DNA of 64,000 bases from Paludibacter sp. UBA6032 (GCA_002427885.1 DIZI01000016.1:1-64000), one strand, 5' to 3'; shown: positions 26,116 through 35,090, numbered from the stretch's first letter. The notes: a model not told the origin generated them from the letters alone. A program made the numbers and translations.

Positions 26116-26142
26116 CAAATGTATTATTTCTTATTTAATAAT
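26116..26142 (-). promoter_or_regulatory. -7 element of the 26040 gene
   Basis: TACATTTG on the minus strand at 26123-26116 is a perfect TAnnTTTG. A TTG lies 19 nt upstream of it, the usual Bacteroidota spacing. The rest of the divergent gap, about 26150-26570, is very AT-rich, and I see no gene or structure in it. Confidence 0.65.
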
Positions 26143-26576
26143 CAACAAAAGTTATATATAATTTTCAATTGGATTATTTTATAAAACTCACAGAATTAGA
26201 TAATAGACTATACTTCAATTTATTATTCAACATAATTTATTGCTTTAATATTATTCTAAGGAGTAAATTTAATTATTTTCTCATGTATAAAAGCTTTTCA
26301 ACCACCGTGAATAAATTCAAATATACAGCAATATTATTTTCAGCTCCTGTTAAACATCAAATTGAATATCAATTGTTTTCAATTCATGTTAGTTCATAAT
26401 TTTAGAATATCACATAAGTAAAGAGCTTTATACCCTATTGATATAGAAGTGTTATTTTCATTTTTGATTACTCTTTTCTATTTTAAATTTCAAAAAACAC
26501 AGGTATTAAAAACTTTTTGATACACTTTACCCTCTTTAAAAACTTTTGTCAGCTGATACATAACGAATTTAAAATA

Positions 26577-26634
26577 TTGTCATATCTTTGTAACAGTTAT
26601 TACACAGTCCCGAAATAAAAGAATTGTTTCTTTG
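26577..26634 (+). promoter_or_regulatory. Pho-box promoter of phoBR (autoregulation)
   Basis: Half-sites are TTGTCAT (26577), TTGTAAC (26588), ATTACAC (26599) and CCGAAAT (26610), at an 11-bp pitch. After 10 nt comes TTTCTTTG (26627-26634), a -7 element with one mismatch. The first two half-sites closely resemble the Escherichia coli Pho box. The weak -7 element fits a need for an activator. Confidence 0.72.
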
Positions 26635-26648
26635 TAAATTATTAAAAA

Positions 26649-26673
26649 GTACGACCTCACAAGTGAGTCATAC
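26649..26673 (+). promoter_or_regulatory. Hairpin at the 5' end of the phoB message
   Basis: GTACGACCTCAC pairs with GTGAGTCATAC with two mismatches and a 2-nt loop. It starts about 10 nt after the expected transcription start. It may stabilise the message or tune translation. Confidence 0.5.
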
Positions 26674-26705
26674 TTTAATATTTAATATTTAATTCTTAAT
26701 TGGTT

Positions 26706-27395
26706 ATGAATCAATATCATATTTTGGTTGTAGATGACGAAGAAGACTTGTGTGAAATTCTTCAGTTTAACCTTGAAACTGAAGGTTACTCGGTTGACGT
26801 AGCCTATTCGGCAGAGGAAGCATTAAAGAAGGATTTAACTGTTTACAATTTATTACTTCTGGATGTCATGATGGGCGAGATTTCAGGCTTTAAAATGGCC
26901 CGTATCCTGCGTGAAAATGCGAAGAATACAAACGTTCCCATCATTTTCCTCACTGCAAAAGATTCCGAAACGGACCGGCTAACCGGATTTAATATCGGTG
27001 CGGACGATTATATTTCCAAACCATTTTCTATCCGGGAAGTTTTAGCCCGGGTGAAGGCTGTTTTACGGAGATTTGAAAATGGTAAAATAGAAGCACAGCC
27101 AGTTCAGCAATTGAGCTACGAAACCTTACAAATGTCTCTTGATAATAAAAAAGTGTTGCTCGATGGTGTTGAAGTTCCGTTTACCAAAAAGGAATTTGAA
27201 ATTCTGAGACTCTTTCTGGAAAATAAAAACCGTGTTTTCTCGCGGGATGAAATGCTGACACGTGTATGGAGCGACGAAGTAATTGTACTTGATCGTACCA
27301 TTGATGTGAATATCACCCGGCTTCGTAAAAAGATCGGATCATATGGAAAAAATATTGTAACCCGCTTGGGATATGGATATTGTTTTGAAGAATAA
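26706..27395 (+). CDS. phoB: Phosphate response regulator PhoB
   Basis: This encodes about 229 residues. The receiver domain (1-118) has acidic residues VVDDEED, phospho-acceptor Asp53 in LLLLDVMMG, the conserved threonine-alanine (FLTAKD) and the lysine of YISKPFS. The winged-helix domain (about 130-228) contains FTKKEFEILRLFLENKNRVFSR and RTIDVNITRLRKKIG. I start it at the ATG of MNQYHILV rather than the TTG two codons upstream. It belongs to the OmpR/PhoB family. Adjacency to phoR, and a Pho box at its own promoter matching those of the pst operon, support the name. Confidence 0.9.
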   Translation: MNQYHILVVDDEEDLCEILQFNLETEGYSVDVAYSAEEALKKDLTVYNLLLLDVMMGEISGFKMARILRENAKNTNVPIIFLTAKDSETDRLTGFNIGADDYISKPFSIREVLARVKAVLRRFENGKIEAQPVQQLSYETLQMSLDNKKVLLDGVEVPFTKKEFEILRLFLENKNRVFSRDEMLTRVWSDEVIVLDRTIDVNITRLRKKIGSYGKNIVTRLGYGYCFEE

Positions 27396-27470
27396 ATACA
27401 TTGACCATCTTATCATTTACTATTTACAATTAAATAGTAAATGTCAAATGAATAAATAGTAAATGCTGCC

Positions 27471-29198
27471 ATGACTTTAAATCGCCGGATATTCTTATAT
27501 TTCTTCAGTATCTTTTTCCTGATGATGGCTATCATCAGTTATTTTCAATACCAACGCGAAAAAGATTTCCGTACAGAACAACTTGACCATCAGCTTTCCA
27601 CATATAATTTCACAATTCACCGGTTTATCCTTGAACAACACCCCGATTGGGACAAGCTAAAGGAATACGTACAACTATTTCCTGACAGCCTGTTGCGGGT
27701 TACTGTAATTGATACCACCGGCGAAGTTACTTTCGATTCCTTTGTAAAAAAGGACACAGTCCTCGAAAACCACTTGAGTCGCCCCGAGATTAAAATGTCC
27801 TTTTCAAAAGAAAACGGAAAAGCCATCCGGCATTCCGCTTCAACCGGAAAAGATTATTATTATCTGGCTCACCGGTTTCCTGATTGTTATGTGCGAAGTG
27901 CATTGCCCTACAACGTGAGCCTGATTAGTATGCTCAAAGCCAATACATTCTTCCTGAATTTTATGGCAGTTGTGCTTATCATGGCTATTCTGGCTTTGTA
28001 CTTTATTTCCAGAAATTTTACACGTTCCATCGATCGGTTACGTGTTTTCACGCAAAAAGCGGAAGAAGGTGAATTGCCGGAAACCGAGATTGATTTTCCA
28101 AATGATGAATTGGGAGAAATAAGTAAAAACATCGTACAACTTTATAAATTGCTTTTAGCAACTAAAGATGAAGTGTATAAAGAAAGGGAGAAACTAATTA
28201 CGCATTTGCAAATATCTCAGGAAGGACTTGGAATTTTTTCGGCGGAGAAAAAAGAAATTCTCTCCAATTCAAATTTTATTCAGTATACAAACATCCTTTC
28301 AGACCAGCAAAGTGATAGTTCGGATCAGATTTTTTCACTTCCCGAATTTTCCGAATTAAATAAGTTTATTGACGAAAGTTTGTTGTTTAATTTATCAAAT
28401 AAAAAACGGCTTACCATCGAAAAGGGCAGTCGCGTATTTTCCGTTCAATGTATTGTTTTTCAGGATGAAACTTTCGAAATATCCATAAACGATATTTCTG
28501 TTCAGGAACATGAAAACGAACTTAAAAGACATTTAACCCAAAACATTTCGCACGAACTAAAAACACCTGTAAGCAGCATTTTGGGTTATTTGGAAAGCAT
28601 ACTCGCCAATCCAGATCTGGATCCGCAGCGACAACATTTCTTTGTGGAACGTTCATTTCAACAGGCCCAACGTTTAAGTGCCCTCTTACAAGACATTTCC
28701 ACCTTGAACAAAATAGAAGAAGGTAAACGCCTGTTCGAAAAAGAAACCTTTAATGTTGCAGAAATAATTTCTGATGTACTGAATGATGTTCATTTAGAGA
28801 TTGAACAAAAAGGATTCACGATAGTAAAGAATTTTCAACCCGATATTCAGATACAGGGAAACCGTTCACTGATTTATTCTATTTTTAGAAATTTACTTGA
28901 TAACACATTGGCTTATGCCGGTGAAAAAATAACTGTAGAAATAAATTGTTACAGAGAGGAAGAACAGTTTTACTATTTTTCCTTTAGCGATAATGGTGTA
29001 GGGGTAGCCGAAGAACATCTAAGCAGACTCTTCGAACGTTTCTACCGGGTAGACAAAGGGCGCAGCCGTAAAATGGGCGGAACAGGACTTGGTTTAGCTA
29101 TTGTAAAAAATGCAGTGTTTTTTCATAGAGGTACTATTTCTGCCAAGAATTTACCGGGTGGTGGATTGAGTTTTATTTTTTCTCTTCGTAAGCATTAA
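27471..29198 (+). CDS. phoR: Phosphate sensor histidine kinase PhoR
   Basis: This encodes 575 residues: membrane segments at about 7-24 and 158-180 enclosing a periplasmic region of about 130 residues, then a HAMP-like linker (181-235) and a region that may be a divergent PAS domain (240-340). The HisKA domain has His361 in the H-box NISHELKTPVSS. The ATPase domain has N-box IFRNLLDNTLAYAG, DNGVGVAEEHLSRLFERFYR and GTGLGLAIVKNA. The large periplasmic loop is unlike E. coli PhoR and typical of Bacteroidota. It follows phoB by 75 bp and is closed by a terminator. Confidence 0.88.
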   Translation: MTLNRRIFLYFFSIFFLMMAIISYFQYQREKDFRTEQLDHQLSTYNFTIHRFILEQHPDWDKLKEYVQLFPDSLLRVTVIDTTGEVTFDSFVKKDTVLENHLSRPEIKMSFSKENGKAIRHSASTGKDYYYLAHRFPDCYVRSALPYNVSLISMLKANTFFLNFMAVVLIMAILALYFISRNFTRSIDRLRVFTQKAEEGELPETEIDFPNDELGEISKNIVQLYKLLLATKDEVYKEREKLITHLQISQEGLGIFSAEKKEILSNSNFIQYTNILSDQQSDSSDQIFSLPEFSELNKFIDESLLFNLSNKKRLTIEKGSRVFSVQCIVFQDETFEISINDISVQEHENELKRHLTQNISHELKTPVSSILGYLESILANPDLDPQRQHFFVERSFQQAQRLSALLQDISTLNKIEEGKRLFEKETFNVAEIISDVLNDVHLEIEQKGFTIVKNFQPDIQIQGNRSLIYSIFRNLLDNTLAYAGEKITVEINCYREEEQFYYFSFSDNGVGVAEEHLSRLFERFYRVDKGRSRKMGGTGLGLAIVKNAVFFHRGTISAKNLPGGGLSFIFSLRKH

Positions 29199-29281
29199 AC
29201 AACTATCAATAAGACTTTTAATTTTCATATAAAATTTCAGGTTAGTATTTGCAAGTATATTTTACAAATTAACCAGAATAA

Positions 29282-29317
29282 AAGAATCGTCTCAGTAATC
29301 TGAGGCGATTCTTTTTA
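29282..29317 (+). terminator. Terminator after phoR
   Basis: Stem AAGAATCG(T)CTCAG with CTGAG(G)CGATTCTT around loop TAAT, followed by a T-run. Confidence 0.85.
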
Positions 29318-29605
29318 TAATTAAAAACTGAAGAAAAATTTATTATTCTGGAATCTATATGATCTTATTAATTGAGGATAAAATATTTTAAACTGTTTGC
29401 ATTTTTATTTGCAATTAGCATATAAAGTTAAATATATTTAGTAATTTTGAATTTTGAAAAAAATATAATTACCAATACGGAGAATTAAACCACCTCCGCT
29501 ACTTATATTGCTGTTAATAAATATACTAACCGTAAGTGAAAAAAGATTTATCAATATCTGAATCATTCGTTGAAAAATATTTTTTCGTTTAATCAAATAA
29601 CGATT

Positions 29606-29992
29606 ATGAAAAATATTAAATTAGGCATTATCTGTTTTATATTGTCGAGTTGTAATCCAACATACGACACGTCTTATTATCTGGAGAATAATTCCATGGA
29701 TACCGTGAATGTTGATTTTTATAATAAAGAAAACGACATCGTAAGTTATAAAATTGCACCAAATTCCAACAGTTTATTTTTACGAATTGTTGGAATTGCC
29801 AGTGGTCCTTCCAAAATGTCTCTAAGCTATAATGATTCGATTTTTGTCATCAAAAATGATAAAACGATTAAATTCTATAGAGATGATAATTTGAAAAATC
29901 AAATATATTTAATGGGTAATTGGACATTGACCAAAAATGAAGGAAACACTTACGAATACACTTACTCCTTTGGCGAAGAAGATTTCAATTAA
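29606..29992 (+). CDS. Small putative lipoprotein of unknown function
   Basis: This encodes 128 residues from the ATG of MKNIKLGIICFILSSCNP. An upstream ATG at 29570 would hide the signal peptide, so I prefer the inner one. The lipobox is ILSSC with the cysteine at about residue 16, and asparagine follows. The mature part looks like a small beta-sandwich (STNSNSLFLRI-like strands, TIKFYRDDNLKNQIYLMGNW). No domain recognised. A -7 element TAATTTTG lies at 29442-29449, some distance upstream. It appears to stand alone. Confidence 0.6.
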   Translation: MKNIKLGIICFILSSCNPTYDTSYYLENNSMDTVNVDFYNKENDIVSYKIAPNSNSLFLRIVGIASGPSKMSLSYNDSIFVIKNDKTIKFYRDDNLKNQIYLMGNWTLTKNEGNTYEYTYSFGEEDFN

Positions 29993-30076
29993 TTAAAAGT
30001 AAGTTCAATATCCCGGAAACAGTTTGGCATAAGATTCGAAATCAACTGTAAAATTCCACCTGTTGCTCAAAACCGG

Positions 30077-30107
30077 TTTGCAGTTAAACAACAAACTTGT
30101 ATATTTG
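30077..30107 (+). promoter_or_regulatory. Promoter of the 30181-31487 gene pair
   Basis: TTTG at 30077-30080 and TATATTTG at 30100-30107 are separated by 19 nt, a textbook Bacteroidota -33/-7 pair. Expected leader is about 70 nt. Confidence 0.7.
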
Positions 30108-30180
30108 TATCCTATTAAATAACTGTTCACATTATAGCTGTTAAATAAATCAATTTCAGTCTTTATCAAAAAATTCAGGG

Positions 30181-30618
30181 ATGCAGTTCAAATCAAAGAT
30201 TACAAGAAACAATCATTCGGCAATTTCAGATTCATTTCAGAAAATTATTTGGGCATTGGTTGTAGATGTGGCAATCCATTCAGGACATTTCGAAACGAGA
30301 AAGAAATTGCTGGAAAAATACTGTGAAGATGAAAATCTGATTTACACCGAATTGGAGAATAACCTTCATTTGTTTTTCGAATTGCTTGAGGATTATAACA
30401 AAACGAATGATATCAGGTTATACCTGTTTCTGAAACTACAGGCCCGGTACTGCTTCATAGATGAATCGAGTCTGGACTTTTTGCTGACTCCTCCAATCAA
30501 TCGTGAAAGTATCGATAAGACCCGGAATGATAAAGATTATAGCAGTGAAAGCCCGATTGCCGTTTCGTCGGTAGGTAATGGCGGTATTATAGGCGGTCAT
30601 TTAATCGGGTTATATTAA
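30181..30618 (+). CDS. Small protein with glycine-rich C-terminal tail, unknown function
   Basis: This encodes 145 residues without signal peptide. Residues 1-105 look helical and acidic (KKLLEKYCEDENLIYTELE, HLFFELLEDYNKTNDIRLY). A polar linker (NRESIDKTRNDKDYSSES) then leads to a glycine and isoleucine tail ending VGNGGIIGGHLIGLY. It is transcribed with the glycosyltransferase-like gene 8 bp downstream. A helical leader with a short Gly-rich tail next to an enzyme gene resembles the layout of modified peptide precursors, but this is only a resemblance. Function unknown. Confidence 0.55.
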   Translation: MQFKSKITRNNHSAISDSFQKIIWALVVDVAIHSGHFETRKKLLEKYCEDENLIYTELENNLHLFFELLEDYNKTNDIRLYLFLKLQARYCFIDESSLDFLLTPPINRESIDKTRNDKDYSSESPIAVSSVGNGGIIGGHLIGLY

Positions 30619-30626
30619 AACTCATC

Positions 30627-31487
30627 ATGGAACATCCTCCTTATCAAGCCTTCCATGTTTTATGGACTAAACCGTCCGTTGCCAATGGTAAAGACTTCGC
30701 GATGAATGAGGCAGAGATACTGACCATGATAGTTTCGGCTTTGATGTGGCAAAAGTATAACGGAACAATAAAACTATATACAGATCAGATTGGTTATCAA
30801 TTTATCAAAGACCATGATTTACTAAACATATGGGATGCAGGTATCAATATAGAAGTACTTGAAAATAACTTCTATCCCATTGATCCGGGAATATTCTGGG
30901 CAGCAGGTAAATTACTTGCCCTGGAAGCGCAGGATAGCCCCTGCGTAATGCTGGATACCGACCTTATCATTATGCGTTCGATAAATGAGAAGTTGAAAAA
31001 TTCAGCTATCACAGCTTTACATACTGAAACCATCAACCCGAAGGTTTACCTGAATCCTTCACAATTAAAACTCCCCGAGGACTACAATTTTCCCGGTTAT
31101 TACAACTGGAACGTACCACCCTCGAATACTGCTTTTCTTTATATTAAGAATGAGGAATTTAAGCAGTTCTATCTGAATGAATCGAAACAATTCATGTTTC
31201 ATAATACAGCAAAGCCGGCTGAATTGGTTTCACAAATGGTTTTTGCAGAACAAAGATTACTCTCGATATGTGCTGATCATGCAGGTTTACCTGTCAATTA
31301 TTTATTGACAGATCCGTTTTCATTATCGAATAAAAATGTAGTACACCTCTGGGGTTTTAAAAATCTATTGCGACAAAACGACAAAATTCAAAAGATTTAT
31401 TCAAAACAGTTGATTAAAACCGTGAAAGATGAACTTTCGACAAACCTGTTTTTTCAGAACTATCTGGCGAAAAATCAGTTAACCTAA
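30627..31487 (+). CDS. Glycosyltransferase-like protein (GT-A-type DxD motif)
   Basis: This encodes 286 residues. CVMLDTDLIIMRSI carries the D-x-D motif of GT-A enzymes, preceded by FWAAGKLLALEAQDSP. PPSNTAFLYIKNEEFKQFYL corresponds to the asparagine-containing acceptor loop seen in GT8-like enzymes. There is no signal peptide, so it is cytoplasmic. It is in an operon with the Gly-rich-tail protein, which is the obvious candidate partner or substrate. The sugar and target are unknown. It might instead be a catalytically altered relative used as a binding protein. Confidence 0.6.
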   Translation: MEHPPYQAFHVLWTKPSVANGKDFAMNEAEILTMIVSALMWQKYNGTIKLYTDQIGYQFIKDHDLLNIWDAGINIEVLENNFYPIDPGIFWAAGKLLALEAQDSPCVMLDTDLIIMRSINEKLKNSAITALHTETINPKVYLNPSQLKLPEDYNFPGYYNWNVPPSNTAFLYIKNEEFKQFYLNESKQFMFHNTAKPAELVSQMVFAEQRLLSICADHAGLPVNYLLTDPFSLSNKNVVHLWGFKNLLRQNDKIQKIYSKQLIKTVKDELSTNLFFQNYLAKNQLT

Positions 31488-31519
31488 AAGAACAAAGCAA
31501 GGTCACTTATTTAAAGTAA

Positions 31520-32860
31520 CTATACATTTACATTCGGCACATCCTTCAGATTCGTACTATAACAGGGCGAAAGTTTTTCATTTTTTAATTTCCACTTCCG
31601 GTCGAAACCCTGAGCGGCTACTTTTACTTTTTGTTTGCCGTAAGATTCGTTGAGGCTGTCCATCACCTTCATTACTTTATTGAACTTCTCCCGTTGCCGG
31701 GTATCAAATAAATCGGCCTGAAGCGGTCGTTCGGGAATTATTTCACTGACAATCACTCCAGCTTTTTTGAACCGGTATCCTTCGGCAAAAATGCCTGTTA
31801 GTCCCCGCAAGGCATAATTAATCAGTTCGGTACTATCGTTGGTGGGAACCGATAGCTGCATGACTTTTTGATTATAATACTGCGCCTGATTTGTGGCAAA
31901 CGGATTGGTGTGAAGAAAAACAGTCAGTACACAGGCATAGGAATGTTGTTTGCGAAGTTTCTCGGCACAACTCGCGGCAAAATTGGCAACAGCCTCGGAA
32001 ACAGGTGCATATTCGGTGAGTCGCTCGCCAAAACTACGCGAAGTACATATTGATTTTTTAGAGCTGGAATGATCCATTTCAATACAAGGCGTTCCACGCA
32101 GTTCCAACCACGTTCGTTCGCCCACCACACCCATGGTGTGCCGCACCCAACTTTTAGTTCGTTGTGTAAAATCCCAGGCGGTATTGATGCTGTAATACTG
32201 CAACTTTTTGCTGAATTGACGGCCAATGCCCCACACATCACCAATATCGGTCAACTTCAACGCCTTTTCGCGCTTTTCGTCGCTATCGATGACACACACT
32301 CCTTTGTAAGCTTTGTATTTTTTTGCAAAGCGGTTCGCCACTTTAGCCAGTGTTTTTGTGGGTGCAATACCCATACTGACCGGAATTCCTGTATTACGGA
32401 TGGTGGTACGGACAATTTTTTCGCCGTAAGCTTTCAAATCTATATTTTCAAACCCGTCCAATAATAAATAGGCTTCGTCGATGGAATAAATTTCCATTTC
32501 GGTGGCAAATTCTACAATGGTGTTCATTACCCGATGCGACATGTCTCCATATAATACATAATTGGAAGAAAAAACACAGACCTGATTTGTTTCAATTAAT
32601 TCTTTCAATTTATATGCAGGTTCACCCATAGGTATTCCCAATGCCTTGGCTTCGGAAGAACGCGCTATGACACAACCGTCGTTGTTGGAGAGCACCACGA
32701 TGGGTTGGCCATTGAGCGAAGGATTAAAAACCCTTTCGCAGGAAGCATAGAAATTATTACAATCGATTAACCCGAAAAAATTACTCCTAACCCCTTCCCG
32801 ATAGCTATCGGAAGGGGAATTGAAGTTAGCATCATCTCCTGTGTTTATACGTTTATTCAT
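31520..32860 (-). CDS. umuC: DNA polymerase V catalytic subunit UmuC, N-terminus altered by a repeat
   Basis: This encodes 446 residues, a Y-family translesion polymerase. The palm motifs are GLIDCNNFYASCERVFNP (family start) and SIDEAYLLLDG with catalytic Asp128 and Glu129; helix-hairpin-helix and little-finger regions follow (IGDVWGIGRQF, GERLTEYAPV). The gene follows umuD by 22 bp. The first 27 or so residues are not part of the family: they are translated from a palindromic repeat (32791-32818) and flanking sequence. No start codon exists at the usual place (the family's MFGLID reads NFFGLID here), so translation must use the upstream ATG at 32860 or a rare codon. Confidence 0.88.
   Translation of the reverse strand: MNKRINTGDDANFNSPSDSYREGVRSNFFGLIDCNNFYASCERVFNPSLNGQPIVVLSNNDGCVIARSSEAKALGIPMGEPAYKLKELIETNQVCVFSSNYVLYGDMSHRVMNTIVEFATEMEIYSIDEAYLLLDGFENIDLKAYGEKIVRTTIRNTGIPVSMGIAPTKTLAKVANRFAKKYKAYKGVCVIDSDEKREKALKLTDIGDVWGIGRQFSKKLQYYSINTAWDFTQRTKSWVRHTMGVVGERTWLELRGTPCIEMDHSSSKKSICTSRSFGERLTEYAPVSEAVANFAASCAEKLRKQHSYACVLTVFLHTNPFATNQAQYYNQKVMQLSVPTNDSTELINYALRGLTGIFAEGYRFKKAGVIVSEIIPERPLQADLFDTRQREKFNKVMKVMDSLNESYGKQKVKVAAQGFDRKWKLKNEKLSPCYSTNLKDVPNVNV
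32791..32818. repeat. CGATAGCTATCG palindromic repeat inside umuC
   Basis: CCCCTTCCCGATAGCTATCG followed by GAAGGGG is a near-perfect 27-bp palindrome. The core is the same 12-mer as at 6390, 6550 and 22010. It is read in frame as part of the UmuC N-terminus (SPSDSYREG). Confidence 0.8.
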
Positions 32861-32882
32861 ATTCGGAAATATCTCAAAAAAG

Positions 32883-33368
32883 CTACTTCTTACTCCTCTT
32901 TTGAAGATGGCGGTTTTTATGATTTTTGATAGAATATGTTACCACTCCCCAAATACAAAAGTTATTGTCTTCAGTCACTTTTATGGGTTGGAATTTACTA
33001 TTTGCAGGAACAAGATAAATCGCATCGGGCTCAATTTTTATGTACTTCAATGTAAATTCACCGTCGATAAAACAAACAGCCGTGTCGCCATCTTGCGGTT
33101 CCAGGCTTTTGTCGATAACCAGAATATCGCCATCCTGTATACCCGCATCTTTCATCGATGAACCTTTCACCCGACCATAAAATGTACTGGATGGGTTAGC
33201 TATTAATTCTTTATTTAAATCAATTTTCAGGTCGATATAATCTTGTGCCGGACTTGGAAAACCGGCAGCAATTCCACCCTCCATCAAAGGCAACTCAAGA
33301 ATGGAGCTTGTATTGGCTGAATAAAAGTCGATCGTGGAAGAATTGGCTATTTTACCTGCTTTCTGCAT
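32883..33368 (-). CDS. umuD: UmuD-like translesion polymerase subunit (S24 peptidase)
   Basis: This encodes 161 residues. The self-cleavage site is visible as Ala35-Gly36 in GIAAGFPSPAQDYIDLKIDL. The catalytic serine is Ser71 in GSSMKDAG and the catalytic lysine is Lys108 in GEFTLKYIK. After RecA-stimulated cleavage the C-terminal fragment would join UmuC to form polymerase V. There is no helix-turn-helix, so it is not LexA. I could not identify a clear SOS operator upstream. The 400 bp between its start and hpt hold only the hpt promoter. Confidence 0.9.
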   Translation of the reverse strand: MQKAGKIANSSTIDFYSANTSSILELPLMEGGIAAGFPSPAQDYIDLKIDLNKELIANPSSTFYGRVKGSSMKDAGIQDGDILVIDKSLEPQDGDTAVCFIDGEFTLKYIKIEPDAIYLVPANSKFQPIKVTEDNNFCIWGVVTYSIKNHKNRHLQKRSKK

Positions 33369-33702
33369 ATTGTATAATTTCAGTGTGTCTGTTTATTTAA
33401 CCTGAATTATTCATTAGATGTTTTGAAAAAGCAAACGAATGATTCCATAAATGGAACACCGCTCTTATTTGTCCAATGGTTTTGTAAAAGGCACTAAACA
33501 AATAAGTTATCGATTCAGCATTTTCTAGTGTTGAATTTAGATTCGAATCACAAAGTAAGGTATTTTGATTGATAAAAAACAATTTTGAATCCTAATAGTG
33601 ATTAAAAGAAAAGCAAATCCTGCATTCATGCTTTTCCAATTGTTCATCTCTCTTATTATCACAATAACCGTTTGTTTTTTTTCTAAAACAGATGTTTTTT
33701 CG

Positions 33703-33710
33703 TACTTTTG
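33703..33710 (+). promoter_or_regulatory. -7 element of hpt
   Basis: TACTTTTG, perfect TAnnTTTG, about 60 bp upstream of the hpt start and likely serving the hpt-adk-obgE group. The -33 partner is unclear. Confidence 0.6.
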
Positions 33711-33771
33711 TAAAACTTTTTAATGATATTGCGTCAATATTCCTTCATTTACCCCAAAACAAATACCATTT

Positions 33772-34311
33772 ATGAGTATTATTCAAATTAAAGACAAACA
33801 ATTTACGCTATCAATACCCGAATCGGAAATACAAAAAGCAGTTAAGCTGGTTGGTGAAGCTATCAATCGTGATTTGTCAGATAAAAACCCGCTTTTTATT
33901 TGCGTACTTAACGGTGCTTTCATGTTTGCCGGTGATCTGATGAAAACTGTCAATGTTCCCTGCGAAATCACTTTTATCAAACTTTCTTCGTACGATGGAT
34001 TATACTCAACCGGTGCCGTTAAAGAAATCATAGGTCTGAACGAGAGCGTTGTAGGACGTAATGTGGTAGTCGTGGAAGATATTGTGGATACAGGAATTAC
34101 CATGGAACGAATCTTAGGTTCGTTGCGGGCAAAGGGTGCGAGCGAAATCCGTGTAGCTACATTTTTACAAAAACCGGATGCTTTGCAACGTGATATTACT
34201 GTTGATTATGTAGCCATGAAAATTCCAAATGACTTTATAGTCGGATATGGATTGGATTACGATGGGTACGGTCGGAATCTGAAAGATATTTACACCGTAA
34301 TTCAGGATTAA
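33772..34311 (+). CDS. hpt: Hypoxanthine phosphoribosyltransferase
   Basis: This encodes 179 residues, a type I phosphoribosyltransferase. The PRPP-binding loop VVVVEDIVDTGITM is intact, the flexible-loop region SSYDGL is present, and KPDALQRDITVDYVAMKIPNDFIVGYGLDYDG is the purine-binding end. It makes IMP or GMP from free bases and PRPP in purine salvage. First gene of a plus-strand run with adk, obgE, pgeF and a B3/4 protein. Confidence 0.93.
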   Translation: MSIIQIKDKQFTLSIPESEIQKAVKLVGEAINRDLSDKNPLFICVLNGAFMFAGDLMKTVNVPCEITFIKLSSYDGLYSTGAVKEIIGLNESVVGRNVVVVEDIVDTGITMERILGSLRAKGASEIRVATFLQKPDALQRDITVDYVAMKIPNDFIVGYGLDYDGYGRNLKDIYTVIQD

Positions 34312-34439
34312 ACTTTGATATTCTTGTTCATTAAGCATTAAATATCATATTAATTTCAGTCTAAATCATTTTATTTCAAACAAATATAATTATTAACCTA
34401 CCTGTGGAGGCGGGTTACCAATTATTAATTTTTAAAGTC

Positions 34440-35015
34440 ATGTTGAATATTATTCTTTTTGGCCCTCCCGGAAGTGGAAAGGGAACGCAAAGCGACCTAA
34501 TCGTAGAAAAATACAAGTTGAAACATTTATCAACAGGTGATATACTCAGGGATGAGATTAAAAAGGAATCTGAACTCGGAAAGATTGCTGAAACATATAT
34601 TACTCAAGGTAATCTTGTTCCGGACAAAATGATAATCGATATCCTGTTGAATAAAATAGACAACGATCAGAATGATTATAACGGAATTATTTTGGATGGT
34701 TTTCCGCGAACATTAGTTCAGGCTGAAGCATTAGAGGAAATACTCAACAAACACAATAAGAAGATTTCTGTTCTTATTGAAATAAACATTGACGATGAGG
34801 CATTAATAGAAAGGGTATTAACCCGGGGCAAAACCTCAGGGCGCGCTGATGACAACATAGAGACCATGAAAAAACGGCTGAATATATATAAAACCCAGTC
34901 AACCCCTGCATGTGAATTTTACAAAAAACTGAACAAATATGCAGCCATCGATGGGCTGGGTACGATTGATGAGGTTTTTGGACGTATTTCAACAATCATC
35001 GATTCCAAATTATAA
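34440..35015 (+). CDS. adk: Adenylate kinase
   Basis: This encodes 191 residues, starting MLNIILFGPPGSGKGTQ with the P-loop at once; the GTG 12 codons upstream is rejected. AMP-binding residues are HLSTGDILRDEI and LDGFPRTLVQAE, and the short-type lid is TRGKTSGRADDN. It interconverts ATP, ADP and AMP. The gap before it holds a small hairpin (AACCTACCT with AGGCGGGTT, about 34396-34417) that resembles dispersed extragenic repeats. Confidence 0.95.
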   Translation: MLNIILFGPPGSGKGTQSDLIVEKYKLKHLSTGDILRDEIKKESELGKIAETYITQGNLVPDKMIIDILLNKIDNDQNDYNGIILDGFPRTLVQAEALEEILNKHNKKISVLIEINIDDEALIERVLTRGKTSGRADDNIETMKKRLNIYKTQSTPACEFYKKLNKYAAIDGLGTIDEVFGRISTIIDSKL

Positions 35016-35090
35016 TTGCAAATCCTTTTCCAGCATGCATCGGAAACTAATTCCGGTATGTATTGTTATCTCATAAACTAAAAGACATAA

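Noticed and set aside
26169..26399. 76-residue plus-strand gene between the T9SS protein and phoB
   Set aside because: Very AT-rich, no promoter or ribosome site, and composition typical of random open frames in AT-rich spacers.
32883..33368. LexA repressor
   Set aside because: The protein has the S24 cleavage domain but no DNA-binding helix-turn-helix, and it is followed by umuC, so UmuD fits better.
33397..33582. 61-residue minus-strand gene upstream of umuD
   Set aside because: No start context and no recognisable features; it lies in the hpt-umuD intergenic region.
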